From Betaproteobacteria bacterium (GTDB lineage: Bacteria; Pseudomonadota; Gammaproteobacteria; Burkholderiales; Rhodocyclaceae), in NCBI GenBank assembly GCA_016194935.1, contig JACQAO010000028.1, positions 62,001 through 126,000 of the forward strand: 64,000 nucleotides of DNA. Reading direction: 5' to 3'. The position numbers and the translations under genes were made by a program. The notes under the pieces are model-generated. The model did not search any database, was not told the DNA's origin, and saw only the letters and a list, made by a program, of their open reading frames with translations. This document shows positions 1 through 8,819 of this stretch, in pieces. Every line of letters starts with the position of its first letter. Within the stretch, counting starts at the first letter, position 1.

Positions 1-84
1 TTCGTGTGGAACATGGTCGGCGCGTTGTTTCTCACGCCGGCCCTGTCGCATTTCTTGTTGAAGGAGGCGCCGGTACATGCGTGA
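1..84 (+). CDS. C-terminal tail of an RND/MMPL-family exporter (partial)
   Basis: The frame open from base 1 to the TGA at 82-84 encodes only 27 residues. They begin with a hydrophobic stretch containing VWNMVGALFLTPAL, which resembles the last transmembrane helix of MMPL/RND-superfamily exporters, where a LLPAL-type motif ends the protein. The bulk of the gene lies upstream of the window. Its stop codon overlaps the next start in ATGCGTGA (8 bases), so the two are probably translationally coupled. The substrate cannot be inferred from this fragment. Confidence 0.6.
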   Translation, partial: FVWNMVGALFLTPALSHFLLKEAPVHA

Positions 85-979
85 GGATATCGAATTCAAA
101 AGCAAGGGGGATATTTGCCGGGGATGGTTTTATCATCCGACGGGAAACCTCAAGGAAACTTGGCCGGCGATCGTCATGGCGCACGGCTTTTCCGCAGTCA
201 AAGAGATGGATGTGCCGAAATTCGCCGAGGTCTTTGCCGCAGCGGGCTTTGCGGTGCTGCTGTTCGACTACCGCTTCTATGGGGCGTCGGAAGGCGAACC
301 GCAGGGGCAACTGCACCCGGTGGAGCAACTGGAGGACTATCGTAGTGCACTGACCTACCTGTCGTTACGCCCCGAAGTCGATTCTTCGCGGCTCGGCGTT
401 TGGGGTACCTCATTTTCCGGTGGCCATGTCCTGCATCTGGGTGCCTTCGACCGCCGCGTTAAATGCGTCGTGTCCCAAGTACCCGCGGTGGACATCTGGG
501 AGAACTTCAATCGCTTGATGACACCGACCCAATTCGCGACGATGCACGAAATGATTGCGCAGACACGGGAAAAAGACTTCACGTCTGGCCATGCATCGGT
601 CTTACCTGTCGTATCGAACGACGGGTCGCCCTGTCTGCTGCCGTCGCCCGGCGCTTACGAGCGGCTGACCGGGCTGGCGGCTACCGTCGCGCCGAGTTGG
701 CGCAACGTGGCGACTCTGGACTCGTTCGAAAAAATTTCAGAGTACCGGCCGGCACTTTCGATCGAGCTGATCTCGCCGCGTCCATTGCTCATGATTGTTG
801 CGGTCGAGGACTTGCTGACGCCGGCAGACCTGGCGCTCCAAGCCTATTCCAGGGCGCTGGAGCCCAAATCGCTGCTACTTCTCGATGCCAGCCACTACGA
901 AGTCTACGACGATCCGTTCATCTTCAACAAAGCTTCACAGGCGGCCTGCGACTGGTTCAAGACATATCTGATTCGCTAA
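77..979 (+). CDS. alpha/beta hydrolase, possible esterase or thioesterase
   Basis: A 300-residue alpha/beta-hydrolase of the dienelactone-hydrolase / X-Pro-peptidase-like group. Visible landmarks are the HGFS oxyanion segment near residue 36, the FDYRFYGAS segment near 63-71, the nucleophile elbow S-F-S-G-G with Ser114 as probable nucleophile, an acidic residue in VAVEDLLTP near 240 and a histidine in DASHYE near 275. There is no signal peptide, so it is cytoplasmic. It overlaps the preceding exporter gene by 8 bases and lies upstream of the CoA-ester operon, which suggests hydrolysis of an ester or thioester of the compound handled there. The substrate is unknown. Confidence 0.8.
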   Translation: MREDIEFKSKGDICRGWFYHPTGNLKETWPAIVMAHGFSAVKEMDVPKFAEVFAAAGFAVLLFDYRFYGASEGEPQGQLHPVEQLEDYRSALTYLSLRPEVDSSRLGVWGTSFSGGHVLHLGAFDRRVKCVVSQVPAVDIWENFNRLMTPTQFATMHEMIAQTREKDFTSGHASVLPVVSNDGSPCLLPSPGAYERLTGLAATVAPSWRNVATLDSFEKISEYRPALSIELISPRPLLMIVAVEDLLTPADLALQAYSRALEPKSLLLLDASHYEVYDDPFIFNKASQAACDWFKTYLIR

Positions 980-1003
980 GCGACTTTACCAAGGAGGTTT
1001 TCG

Positions 1004-1675
1004 ATGTTCGCTATCAACCATGCTGCGACCGCACTCATTATCAAGCAGCGCTACCCAAAGGTGCCTTTGATGTGGCTGCTGCTGTCCGTGCAATTCGTGG
1101 AAATCTTGTGGGTGTTGTTCAACTATCTCGGTATCGAGCGTACTTCAACCGAAGCCGTGGTTAACACGGTGAGCGAAATACACCTGGAATACATGCCGTA
1201 TTCGCACTCGATTGCTTCGTCCCTGCTATTCGCATGGATAGCCTGGTTCATCATAGGAAAGCTGTACAAGCAACGTGATGCCGCAGTAGCCATAGCCATC
1301 GGGATTCTCTCGCATATTGTCCTGGATGTACTTACGCATACTCGGGACATATCGATCATTCCTTTTTTGCTGGATCAAAAAGTCGGCATCGGGCTTTACG
1401 CAATGCCCTTGGCGGCCTTCTTTGTCGAAACAGCCTACGGCCTGTTCTGTTGGTGGATATTTCGGGGCGGCAAGGCACTGCTCGTAACTATCCTGGTTTT
1501 TAACTTGAGCAATATTTCGTTCTTTTCCGAAGCGCTAAGAGGGCCTGAAGTGCTAATGGCTAACCACCCGATGTGGATAGTCACTGCGGTTGCGCTGCAA
1601 ATTGTCATTACCTTAGTTCTGGTTTGGCTATTTGCCAGGCCCGCTCCAGCCGCCACAGGTGCAACTGTCACATGA
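1004..1675 (+). CDS. integral membrane protein, YdjM/DUF457-like
   Basis: A 223-residue polytopic membrane protein with about six hydrophobic segments. It starts with the short motif INHAATA and carries the histidine- and aspartate-rich motif LSHIVLDVLTH near residue 105, as seen in the YdjM/DUF457 'membrane-bound metal-dependent hydrolase' group. Such proteins often have the histidines at the ends of helices, which hints at metal binding, but no reaction is firmly known for the family. An AAGGAGG ribosome site lies just upstream of the ATG. It sits between the hydrolase and the dehydrogenase E1 genes on the same strand and could belong to the same transcript. Confidence 0.6.
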   Translation: MFAINHAATALIIKQRYPKVPLMWLLLSVQFVEILWVLFNYLGIERTSTEAVVNTVSEIHLEYMPYSHSIASSLLFAWIAWFIIGKLYKQRDAAVAIAIGILSHIVLDVLTHTRDISIIPFLLDQKVGIGLYAMPLAAFFVETAYGLFCWWIFRGGKALLVTILVFNLSNISFFSEALRGPEVLMANHPMWIVTAVALQIVITLVLVWLFARPAPAATGATVT

Positions 1676-1682
1676 GGAACCG

Positions 1683-2666
1683 ATGCAAATCGAACTGAGC
1701 CAGCAGGAGCTGCTCTCGCTCCACCAGACCATGGTGCTGATTCGCCGCTCGGAAGAACGCTTGTCGCGGCTGTTTGCCGACGGCGAGGTACCCGGTTTCC
1801 TGCATTTATCCATCGGGCAGGAAGCGGTTCCGGCCGGCATCTGCGCCGCACTGCAAGCAGGGGACACTGTCGCTTCGAATCACCGCGGTCACGGTCATGC
1901 CCTCGCCAAGGGTGTCGAGTTGCGTGGGTTTTTCGCCGAGATCCTGGGACGGGAGGAAGGGCTTTGCCGCGGACGCGGTGGTTCGATCCACGTCGCCGAC
2001 CTGCGGGTCGGCATGCTCGGAGCGAACGGCATCGTCGGCGGCGGCCTGCCGATCGCGCTCGGCAGCGCGCTGGCGCATCAGGTGCGCCGCACCGGTGGCA
2101 TCGCGGTAGCTTTCTTCGGCGACGGCGCCATGGCCGAAGGTGTGCTGCATGAATGCCTCAACCTCGCCTCCTTGTGGAAGCTTCCGCTGATATTCGCCTG
2201 CGAGAACAACGGCTGGTCCGAGTTTTCGCCGTTAGACCGGCAGTTCGCGGCACAACTGGGCGCACTCGGGAATGCGTTCGGAATTCCGTCGGTGCAGGTC
2301 GATGGCAGCGATGTCGCGGCGGTGTGCCTGGCGGCCAACCGCATCGTCGGCGCGGCGCGGCGCGGCGACGGCCCGCAGATCCTCGAATGCAAGACCTTCC
2401 GCTGGCGCGGCCATTACGAGGGCGACCCGCAGAAATATCGCGACGCCGACGATCTTGCCGCTGCCCGCAACCGCGATCCTTTAGCGCTAAGCAGCGCAAG
2501 ACTCGTAGCGATGGGAATTTCCGCCGAGCGCATAGGAACGTTCGAACGCACGGTCGAGGCGAGAATAGAAGCGGCGGTGGAGGCGGCATGCCTGGGCCGC
2601 GAGCCGGACTATGCGGCGGCGGCCGCCGACGTGTATACCCAGACTGCGGCAGGTACCCATGGCTGA
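1683..2666 (+). CDS. 2-oxoacid dehydrogenase (pyruvate/acetoin type) E1 subunit alpha
   Basis: This 327-residue protein is the alpha subunit of a heterotetrameric thiamine-diphosphate E1 that decarboxylates a 2-oxoacid or cleaves acetoin and passes the acyl group to E2. The thiamine-diphosphate motif runs from GDG at 146-148 to NN at 175-176, and the RGHGH active-site loop is at 68-72. The ATG at 1683 was chosen because GAGGAA precedes it; an in-frame TTG at 1632 would lengthen it without support. Length and motifs fit AcoA/PdhA. It is the first gene of a tightly packed group (E1 alpha, E1 beta, hydratase, E2, acyl-CoA dehydrogenase). The true substrate is not decided by the sequence. Confidence 0.88.
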   Translation: MQIELSQQELLSLHQTMVLIRRSEERLSRLFADGEVPGFLHLSIGQEAVPAGICAALQAGDTVASNHRGHGHALAKGVELRGFFAEILGREEGLCRGRGGSIHVADLRVGMLGANGIVGGGLPIALGSALAHQVRRTGGIAVAFFGDGAMAEGVLHECLNLASLWKLPLIFACENNGWSEFSPLDRQFAAQLGALGNAFGIPSVQVDGSDVAAVCLAANRIVGAARRGDGPQILECKTFRWRGHYEGDPQKYRDADDLAAARNRDPLALSSARLVAMGISAERIGTFERTVEARIEAAVEAACLGREPDYAAAAADVYTQTAAGTHG

Positions 2667-3660
2667 GATTCGTTACGCCATGGCAATCAATCGGGCGCTC
2701 GCTGACGCCATGCTGGCCGATGCCTCGGTGATCCTGTTCGGCGAGGATGTCGCGGCTCCGGGTGGCCCGTTCACCGTGACGCGCGGGCTACAGGCGCAGT
2801 TCGGGGCAGAGCGCGTGCGCGATACGCCGATCTCCGAGGCGACCATCACCGGCGCGGCGGTGGGGACCGCGCTGGGCGGCCTCAAGCCGGTGGTCGAGAT
2901 CATGTTCATGGATTTCATCACGCTGGCGATGGACGCGCTGGTCAACCAGGCGGCGAAAGCGCATTTCATGTTCGGCGGGCAGTGCAGCGTTCCCATGGTG
3001 GTGCGCACGCCGCACGGCGGCGGGCTGAATGCCGGGCCGCAGCACTCACAATGCCTGGAAGCCTGGTTCGGGCATGTACCCGGCCTGAAAGTGGTGGTGC
3101 CGAGCAATCCGGCCGACGCCTACGGGCTGCTGCGCGCGGCGATCACGGATCCGGACCCGGTGATATTCGTCGAAAACAAGACGCTGTATTCGATGAAGGG
3201 CGAACTCGCCGATGCGCCGCAGTCGGTTGCGATTGGCCGCGCGCGCATTGCACAGAGCGGCAGCGACGCCACCATCGTCGTGTACGGCGCGAGCGTCGCC
3301 ACCGCGTTGAAAGCGGCGATATCCCTGGCCGCAGAGGGCATCGCAGCCGAAGTGATCGACCTACGCTCGATCCAGCCCTGGGACGAGCGCGCCGTGCTCG
3401 AATCGGTGACGAAGACGCGGCGGCTGATCGTCGCCCACGAGGCGGTGACGGCATTTGGCGTAGGCGCGGAAATCGCGGCACGCGTCTCGGAGCTGGCTTT
3501 CGGACAACTCGCGGCACCGGTGTTCAGGGTGGGCGCCGACTTCATGCCGATCCCGTTTGCACGCTCGCTCGAGCGCGAGTACTTGCCCGGCGAGGCGGAT
3601 ATCGCGGCGGCGGTGCGGCGCTCTCTCAACTGGAAACCCAATGCAAGGACCAAGCCATGA
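2659..3660 (+). CDS. 2-oxoacid dehydrogenase (pyruvate/acetoin type) E1 subunit beta
   Basis: The 333-residue beta subunit pairs with the preceding alpha subunit to form the alpha2-beta2 E1. It shows the FGEDVA segment near the N-terminus, the RDTPISEATITG segment that lines the thiamine pocket, and the C-terminal transketolase domain (VIDLRSIQPWD). The start ATG lies in an 8-base overlap with the alpha stop (ATGGCTGA), a classic coupling arrangement that keeps subunits equimolar. It ends in ATGA, shared with the start of the hydratase gene. Family assignment is secure; the choice among pyruvate, acetoin and branched-chain oxoacid is open. Confidence 0.88.
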   Translation: MAEIRYAMAINRALADAMLADASVILFGEDVAAPGGPFTVTRGLQAQFGAERVRDTPISEATITGAAVGTALGGLKPVVEIMFMDFITLAMDALVNQAAKAHFMFGGQCSVPMVVRTPHGGGLNAGPQHSQCLEAWFGHVPGLKVVVPSNPADAYGLLRAAITDPDPVIFVENKTLYSMKGELADAPQSVAIGRARIAQSGSDATIVVYGASVATALKAAISLAAEGIAAEVIDLRSIQPWDERAVLESVTKTRRLIVAHEAVTAFGVGAEIAARVSELAFGQLAAPVFRVGADFMPIPFARSLEREYLPGEADIAAAVRRSLNWKPNARTKP

Positions 3661-4436
3661 CCGCAATACTCACTGAACGGCGTGGAGCCGTGGCGATACT
3701 CACCATCAACCGCCCGGAGACGCTCAACGCGCTCGATGTGCCCACGCTGATCGAGTTCGAGGCCGCCTTCGCAGCACTGGAAGCCGATGCCGCAGTGCAT
3801 GTGATCGTCGTGACCGGCGCCGGCGAACGGGCCTTTGTCGCCGGCGGCGATATCGTCGACCTCGATTCGCGCCAAGGATTGCCGCACTACCTCGAGTTCG
3901 CCGAGGTGATACATCGCGTATTCGCCCGCGTCGACAACTGCGACAAGCCGACGATAGGCGCGATCAATGGCTGGGCGCTCGGCGGCGGCACGGAACTGGT
4001 GCTGACGCTCGATCTGCGCATCGCGGCCGACACTGCGCGGCTGGGACTGCCGGAGATCGCCTTGGGCCTGTTCCCCGGGGCAGGGGGAACCCAGCGCATC
4101 GTGCGGCAACTGCCGTTATGCCGTGCGAAGGAACTGATGTTTACCGGCGAACACATCACCGCGCAAGAGGCTGTCGCGACCGGGCTGGTGAACCAGGTCG
4201 TCCCGAAGGCGGAAGTCTTAAGCACGGCGCTGGCGCTGGCGGAAAAAATCGCAGAGAAGTCGCCACTGGTGCTGAAACTCCTCAAGCGCACGCTGCGTCA
4301 TGGGGCAGACATGCCGCTCGCGGTGGCGCTGCCTTTCGAGCAGGCGATGATCGGTCTGGTGCTCGACAGCCGCGACGCCCACGAGGGCTGCCGTGCTTTC
4401 ATCGAGAAGCGCAAACCACAATTTGAAGGAAACTAG
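3657..4436 (+). CDS. enoyl-CoA hydratase/isomerase
   Basis: A 259-residue crotonase-fold protein that would hydrate an enoyl-CoA. It has the oxyanion-hole segments AFVAGGDI and GWALGGGTEL. Both acidic positions expected of a true hydratase are present: Glu in GGGTEL and Glu in LPEIALGLFPGAGGTQR. The start overlaps the E1 beta stop by four bases (ATGA), so the gene is embedded in the oxoacid dehydrogenase operon between E1 and E2. This is unusual for pyruvate dehydrogenase and argues for a dedicated catabolic pathway in which an acyl-CoA made by the dehydrogenase is beta-oxidised. Confidence 0.85.
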   Translation: MTAILTERRGAVAILTINRPETLNALDVPTLIEFEAAFAALEADAAVHVIVVTGAGERAFVAGGDIVDLDSRQGLPHYLEFAEVIHRVFARVDNCDKPTIGAINGWALGGGTELVLTLDLRIAADTARLGLPEIALGLFPGAGGTQRIVRQLPLCRAKELMFTGEHITAQEAVATGLVNQVVPKAEVLSTALALAEKIAEKSPLVLKLLKRTLRHGADMPLAVALPFEQAMIGLVLDSRDAHEGCRAFIEKRKPQFEGN

Positions 4437-4440
4437 AACC

Positions 4441-5436
4441 ATGTCCGTACAGCAGTTGTTAATGCCCAAGCTTGGACTCACCATGACCGAGGGTACGGTC
4501 ATCGAATGGCCGGTCGCCATAGGCGGCGCCTTCGCCCGAGGCGCGGTCTGTGTCGTTGTAGAAACCGACAAGGTGGCCAACGACATCGAAGCGCCGGAGG
4601 CCGGTCGCCTATTGAAAATCCTGGTCCAGGAGGGCGAGACGGTACCCGTTGGCAGCGTGCTCGCCGAATGGCAAACCGATGCGAAGCAGAGCGAGGCGCA
4701 AACCGGTGCCGGTAGCGGCGTCGCACCAGCGCCGGAGGTCGTGGCGGAGCCTCAACCGGTACGCCGCAAGGCCGGCGCCAGCGAACTTGCGGCGGCACGC
4801 CGGCTGACGGCGGCGAAGCAGAATATTCCGCATTTTTACCTGAGTACCGAAATCGAGATCAGCGCGCTCCAGGTGCAGCGCGCGCAATGGAACGCGGACA
4901 GCGCCCGCCCGAAGCTGACGTTGACGCACCTGTTTCTCGCAGCGCTAGCGCGCACGCTGGCGGCGCAGCCGGAACTCAACCGTATCTGGGATGAGGAGTA
5001 CTTTGTCGATCTGCCCGGTGTCGACATCGGCATCGCGGTCAATACTGATCGCGGCTTGTTCGTCCCGGTGTTGCGCGGCGCAGATCGGATGGACCTCGGT
5101 CAACTGGCGACCACTGCGACCGATTTGGTAGCGCGCGCCCGTTGCGGCGAGCTCTCCCCGGACGAAGTCGGTGGCGGCGCGATGACGCTCTCCAATGCCG
5201 GAATGTTCGACGTGACTTATATGAGCTCGATCATCAACCCTGGGCAGGCGGCCATCCTCGGCGTCGGCAGCGAGCGCCGCCGCTTCCGCCCGGACGCAAA
5301 CGGCGCACCGAGTCTGGCGCGGGAGATCGGCATGGTGCTGTCTTGCGACCACCGGGTGCACGACGGCGTGCACGGACTGCAACTACTGAACGGTGTGCGC
5401 GGGTGGCTCGAGCTGCCTACACCGCTGTTCGCATAA
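4441..5436 (+). CDS. short dihydrolipoamide acyltransferase (E2)
   Basis: A 331-residue E2 that accepts the acyl group from E1 on a lipoyl arm and transfers it to CoA. Residues 1-78 form one lipoyl domain with the lipoylation lysine in ETDKVAND. A short Ala/Pro/Gln linker follows. The catalytic domain runs from about 115 to the end and has the active-site histidine and aspartate in CDHRVHDG. The linker leads almost directly into the catalytic domain, and I see no clear peripheral-subunit-binding domain, which E2 normally uses to hold E1 or E3. No E3 gene is in this operon, so E3 must come from elsewhere. Confidence 0.85.
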   Translation: MSVQQLLMPKLGLTMTEGTVIEWPVAIGGAFARGAVCVVVETDKVANDIEAPEAGRLLKILVQEGETVPVGSVLAEWQTDAKQSEAQTGAGSGVAPAPEVVAEPQPVRRKAGASELAAARRLTAAKQNIPHFYLSTEIEISALQVQRAQWNADSARPKLTLTHLFLAALARTLAAQPELNRIWDEEYFVDLPGVDIGIAVNTDRGLFVPVLRGADRMDLGQLATTATDLVARARCGELSPDEVGGGAMTLSNAGMFDVTYMSSIINPGQAAILGVGSERRRFRPDANGAPSLAREIGMVLSCDHRVHDGVHGLQLLNGVRGWLELPTPLFA

Positions 5437-5453
5437 TTCTCCGGAGAAAAGTC

Positions 5454-6626
5454 ATGGATTTCCGTCTGACCGAAGAGCAGAGCATGATGGCCAATACCGC
5501 ACGCCAGATCGGCGAGCGTTTTGGCCTGGATTACTGGTGCCGCCAGGACGAAGCGAAGGCGTTTCCAGGCGAGTTCTGGAAGGCGGTGTGCGAAGCTGGC
5601 CTGTGCGGCGTCGCGCTGCCCGAGGAATACGGCGGCACCGGCCTGGGCATGCTGGAGATGGCGCTGGTCATCGAGAATCTCGCCGCAGGCGCAGGTGGCT
5701 CGACGGTCGGGCAGTTGTTCATGGTCAACCCGATCTTCGGCGGTGTTTCGATCTCGCGCTTCGGCACGCCGCAGATGAAGGCCGAACTACTCCCGAAAAT
5801 CATATCCGGCGAGATCAACTGCTGTATGGCCCTCACCGAGCCGGACGCGGGGTCGAACACACTCGAGATCAAGACCTTTGCGCAGGCCGACGGCCAGGGC
5901 TGGCGCCTGAACGGCAACAAGATATGGATCACTGCGGTTCCCGATGCGGCGAAAATGCTGGTGGTCGCGCGTACCACCAAGCTGGCTGAGGGTGGGCGGC
6001 GTACCTCCGGACTGTCGATGTTCATGATCGATGTCGACCGAGCCGGACTCAGCCACCAGGCGATCGAAAAAGTGGGCACGAACACGCTTGCCTCGAGCAA
6101 CGTCTTCTTCGACGATGTGCGCATCGAACCGGAAGAACTGATCGGCACGCTCGACGGCGGCTGGAAGGAATTGCTTGACGTGCTCAATACCGAGCGCATC
6201 GTCACCACGGCCGGTTTGGTAGGTACGGGCGAACTCGCACTGCGGCTTGCCGTGGACTACGCCAATCAGCGCAAGGTGTTCGGCAGTACGCCGATCGGCG
6301 CCTATCAGGGGCTGCAGTTCCCTCTGGCGCAGTGCCATGCAGAGATCGAGAGCGCGCGGCTGATGAACTACAAGGCGGCGGCGAATTTCGATGCCGGTCT
6401 GCCCTACGGTAGCGAGGCGAACGTCGCCAAGCTGCTGGCGGCGCAGGCGGTCTCCCGCGCGACGGAGCGCTCGATGCAGACCATGGGCGGTATGGGCTTC
6501 GCGAAGGAATGCCATGTGGAACGGCTGTGGCGCGATTGCCGCCTGTTCCGCTTTGCGCCGATCTCCGAGGAGATGATACTCAACTACATCGCGGTGCATG
6601 ACCTCGGCATGCCGCGCTCCTATTGA
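5454..6626 (+). CDS. acyl-CoA dehydrogenase
   Basis: A 390-residue flavoprotein that oxidises an acyl-CoA to the 2-enoyl-CoA, passing electrons to ETF. The FAD/substrate segment CMALTEPDAGSN and the helical C-terminal domain ending in RLWRDCRLFRFAPISEEM are clear. The usual YEG catalytic glutamate is replaced (APISEE). The acidic residue in LNTERIV near 245 sits where isovaleryl-CoA and long-chain enzymes place their base, so the enzyme is probably active with that geometry. The ATG at 5454 follows a GGAG site 17 bases after the E2 stop. With the hydratase it would form the first two beta-oxidation steps. Confidence 0.87.
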   Translation: MDFRLTEEQSMMANTARQIGERFGLDYWCRQDEAKAFPGEFWKAVCEAGLCGVALPEEYGGTGLGMLEMALVIENLAAGAGGSTVGQLFMVNPIFGGVSISRFGTPQMKAELLPKIISGEINCCMALTEPDAGSNTLEIKTFAQADGQGWRLNGNKIWITAVPDAAKMLVVARTTKLAEGGRRTSGLSMFMIDVDRAGLSHQAIEKVGTNTLASSNVFFDDVRIEPEELIGTLDGGWKELLDVLNTERIVTTAGLVGTGELALRLAVDYANQRKVFGSTPIGAYQGLQFPLAQCHAEIESARLMNYKAAANFDAGLPYGSEANVAKLLAAQAVSRATERSMQTMGGMGFAKECHVERLWRDCRLFRFAPISEEMILNYIAVHDLGMPRSY

Positions 6627-6686
6627 CATGTTCGTCGGCGACGGCGAGAACGTCGCATTCCACAGTGTGAAAAGAGAGCCCCGGCG

Positions 6687-6707
6687 AAGACTGGCGTCAT
6701 CAGTCTT
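6687..6707. repeat. hairpin between convergent genes
   Basis: In the 167-base gap between the converging acyl-CoA dehydrogenase and thiolase genes there is a perfect 7-bp stem (AAGACTG / CAGTCTT) with a 7-base loop. It lacks a T-run on either strand, so it is at best a weak bidirectional end signal. Nothing else was recognised in this gap. Confidence 0.3.
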
Positions 6708-6793
6708 GGCGAGTGCCTCGCGGCGGAGTGGGAACCCGCGGTGTGCGCGCTAATACCGAGTCGCCGGAATTCACGCTGACGCCAACGCTCGAG

Positions 6794-7999
<1,206 letters not shown>

Positions 8000-8003
8000 G
8001 CGT

Positions 8004-8426
8004 TCATTTGCCGATCTGTGCCACGGCCTGGGCGGGCGTCACTATGGAAATACCCTGATACTGACCGCCAAGGGAGAGCAGGTGCTTGTCTCCGGAGACG
8101 ATCAAGTCTGCTTGAGCAGCGACGGCACAAGCGAGCACTTGGTCATCGTCGGCATCGTTCTCGATCACGCGGGGTACCTGGATTGGAGACAGCAAGATCA
8201 CCAAGGCGCTGTAATGTACGGCAAGAGTTGGCGGTGTCGTCTGGCATTGCTCGATACGTTTGGCTAACTTCAGATAGTGCAGCGTCCGCGTCAACTCGTC
8301 GAGCAATGCCGGACTGCAGAAGAGCGCCACCGTCTCGTCGATGGCCAGATCGAGCAAGTGGCGTGGATGCCCGTTCCACAGCAGGCCGGCAACGGCCACA
8401 TTGGTATCGAGCACCAGGCGCATCAA
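8004..8426 (-). CDS. PIN-domain toxin (putative ribonuclease)
   Basis: A 140-residue PIN-domain protein of the 'putative toxin component near PIN domain' family. It shows the metal-binding acidic residues of the fold: Asp in LVLDTNV at the N-terminus, Glu in LLDELTRT, and Asp residues in DADDDQVLA and SGDKHLL. PIN toxins are Mg-dependent RNases that cut RNA until neutralised by the antitoxin. Its ATG overlaps the antitoxin stop by four bases, the usual antitoxin-toxin coupling. It lies inside the paaG-paaJ gene run. Confidence 0.85.
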   Translation of the reverse strand: MMRLVLDTNVAVAGLLWNGHPRHLLDLAIDETVALFCSPALLDELTRTLHYLKLAKRIEQCQTTPPTLAVHYSALVILLSPIQVPRVIENDADDDQVLACAVAAQADLIVSGDKHLLSLGGQYQGISIVTPAQAVAQIGK

Positions 8427-8665
8427 CTGGCGGCTTGTTTGCGCCGCTCGGCACGCACGGCCTGGACTTCCTCATCAATCATCTGTTCGATTTCCGGCGT
8501 GAGCTCCTCGCCCGGCATGCGCGCCCACATTTCACGCAAAGCCTCGCCGGCCTGTTTCCGCAACTGCTCGCGCAACAGCCTCTCGATGGCTTCGGGCGCG
8601 AGCAAGCCAGCGGCTTGCGCGTCCTGCGCCAACTCGTCAGGCAACTGGATTTGAATGGTTGTCAT
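8423..8665 (-). CDS. antitoxin of the PIN-toxin pair
   Basis: An 80-residue, highly charged protein beginning TTIQIQLPDELAQDAQAAGL, with a predicted beta strand then helices, as in small antitoxins whose N-terminus forms a DNA-binding dimer and whose C-terminal helix wraps the toxin. It overlaps the toxin start by four bases and has AGGAGG immediately upstream. The LLAPEAIERLLREQLRKQAGEAL helix type is common in antitoxins paired with this PIN family. Its role is inferred mainly from position and partner. Confidence 0.75.
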   Translation of the reverse strand: MTTIQIQLPDELAQDAQAAGLLAPEAIERLLREQLRKQAGEALREMWARMPGEELTPEIEQMIDEEVQAVRAERRKQAAS

Positions 8666-8754
8666 GCAGCCTCCTGTGTGCTGATGCGCTGTTTGAGCTT
8701 GCTACGCGCGATGAAGGTATCGATGATTTGGCGCTTCCCGGCAGTCTTGCGCAT
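8662..8754 (-). CDS. possible 30-residue leader ORF upstream of the antitoxin
   Basis: A short basic ORF (MRKTAGKRQIIDTFIARSK then 11 more residues) whose TGA overlaps the antitoxin ATG by four bases. It follows a perfect TATAAT, so it is the first start codon on the predicted toxin-antitoxin transcript. I see no clear ribosome site. It may be a translated leader, the remnant of a longer gene, or chance. Confidence 0.3.
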   Translation of the reverse strand: MRKTAGKRQIIDTFIARSKLKQRISTQEAA

Positions 8755-8771
8755 TGATAGATGAGACGGAA

Positions 8772-8777
8772 ATTATA
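8772..8777 (-). promoter_or_regulatory. -10 element of the toxin-antitoxin promoter
   Basis: On the minus strand a perfect TATAAT lies 17 bases before the ATG of the short leader ORF. A weak -35 (TTGGAC) is 15 bases further upstream. It sits in the gap between the paaG stop and the antitoxin, so paaJ could be driven from here as well as from the paaG promoter. Confidence 0.45.
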
Positions 8778-8819
8778 CAGCGAACCATTGCTGTCCAAGC
8801 AAACGGCGCCACTCCTATA

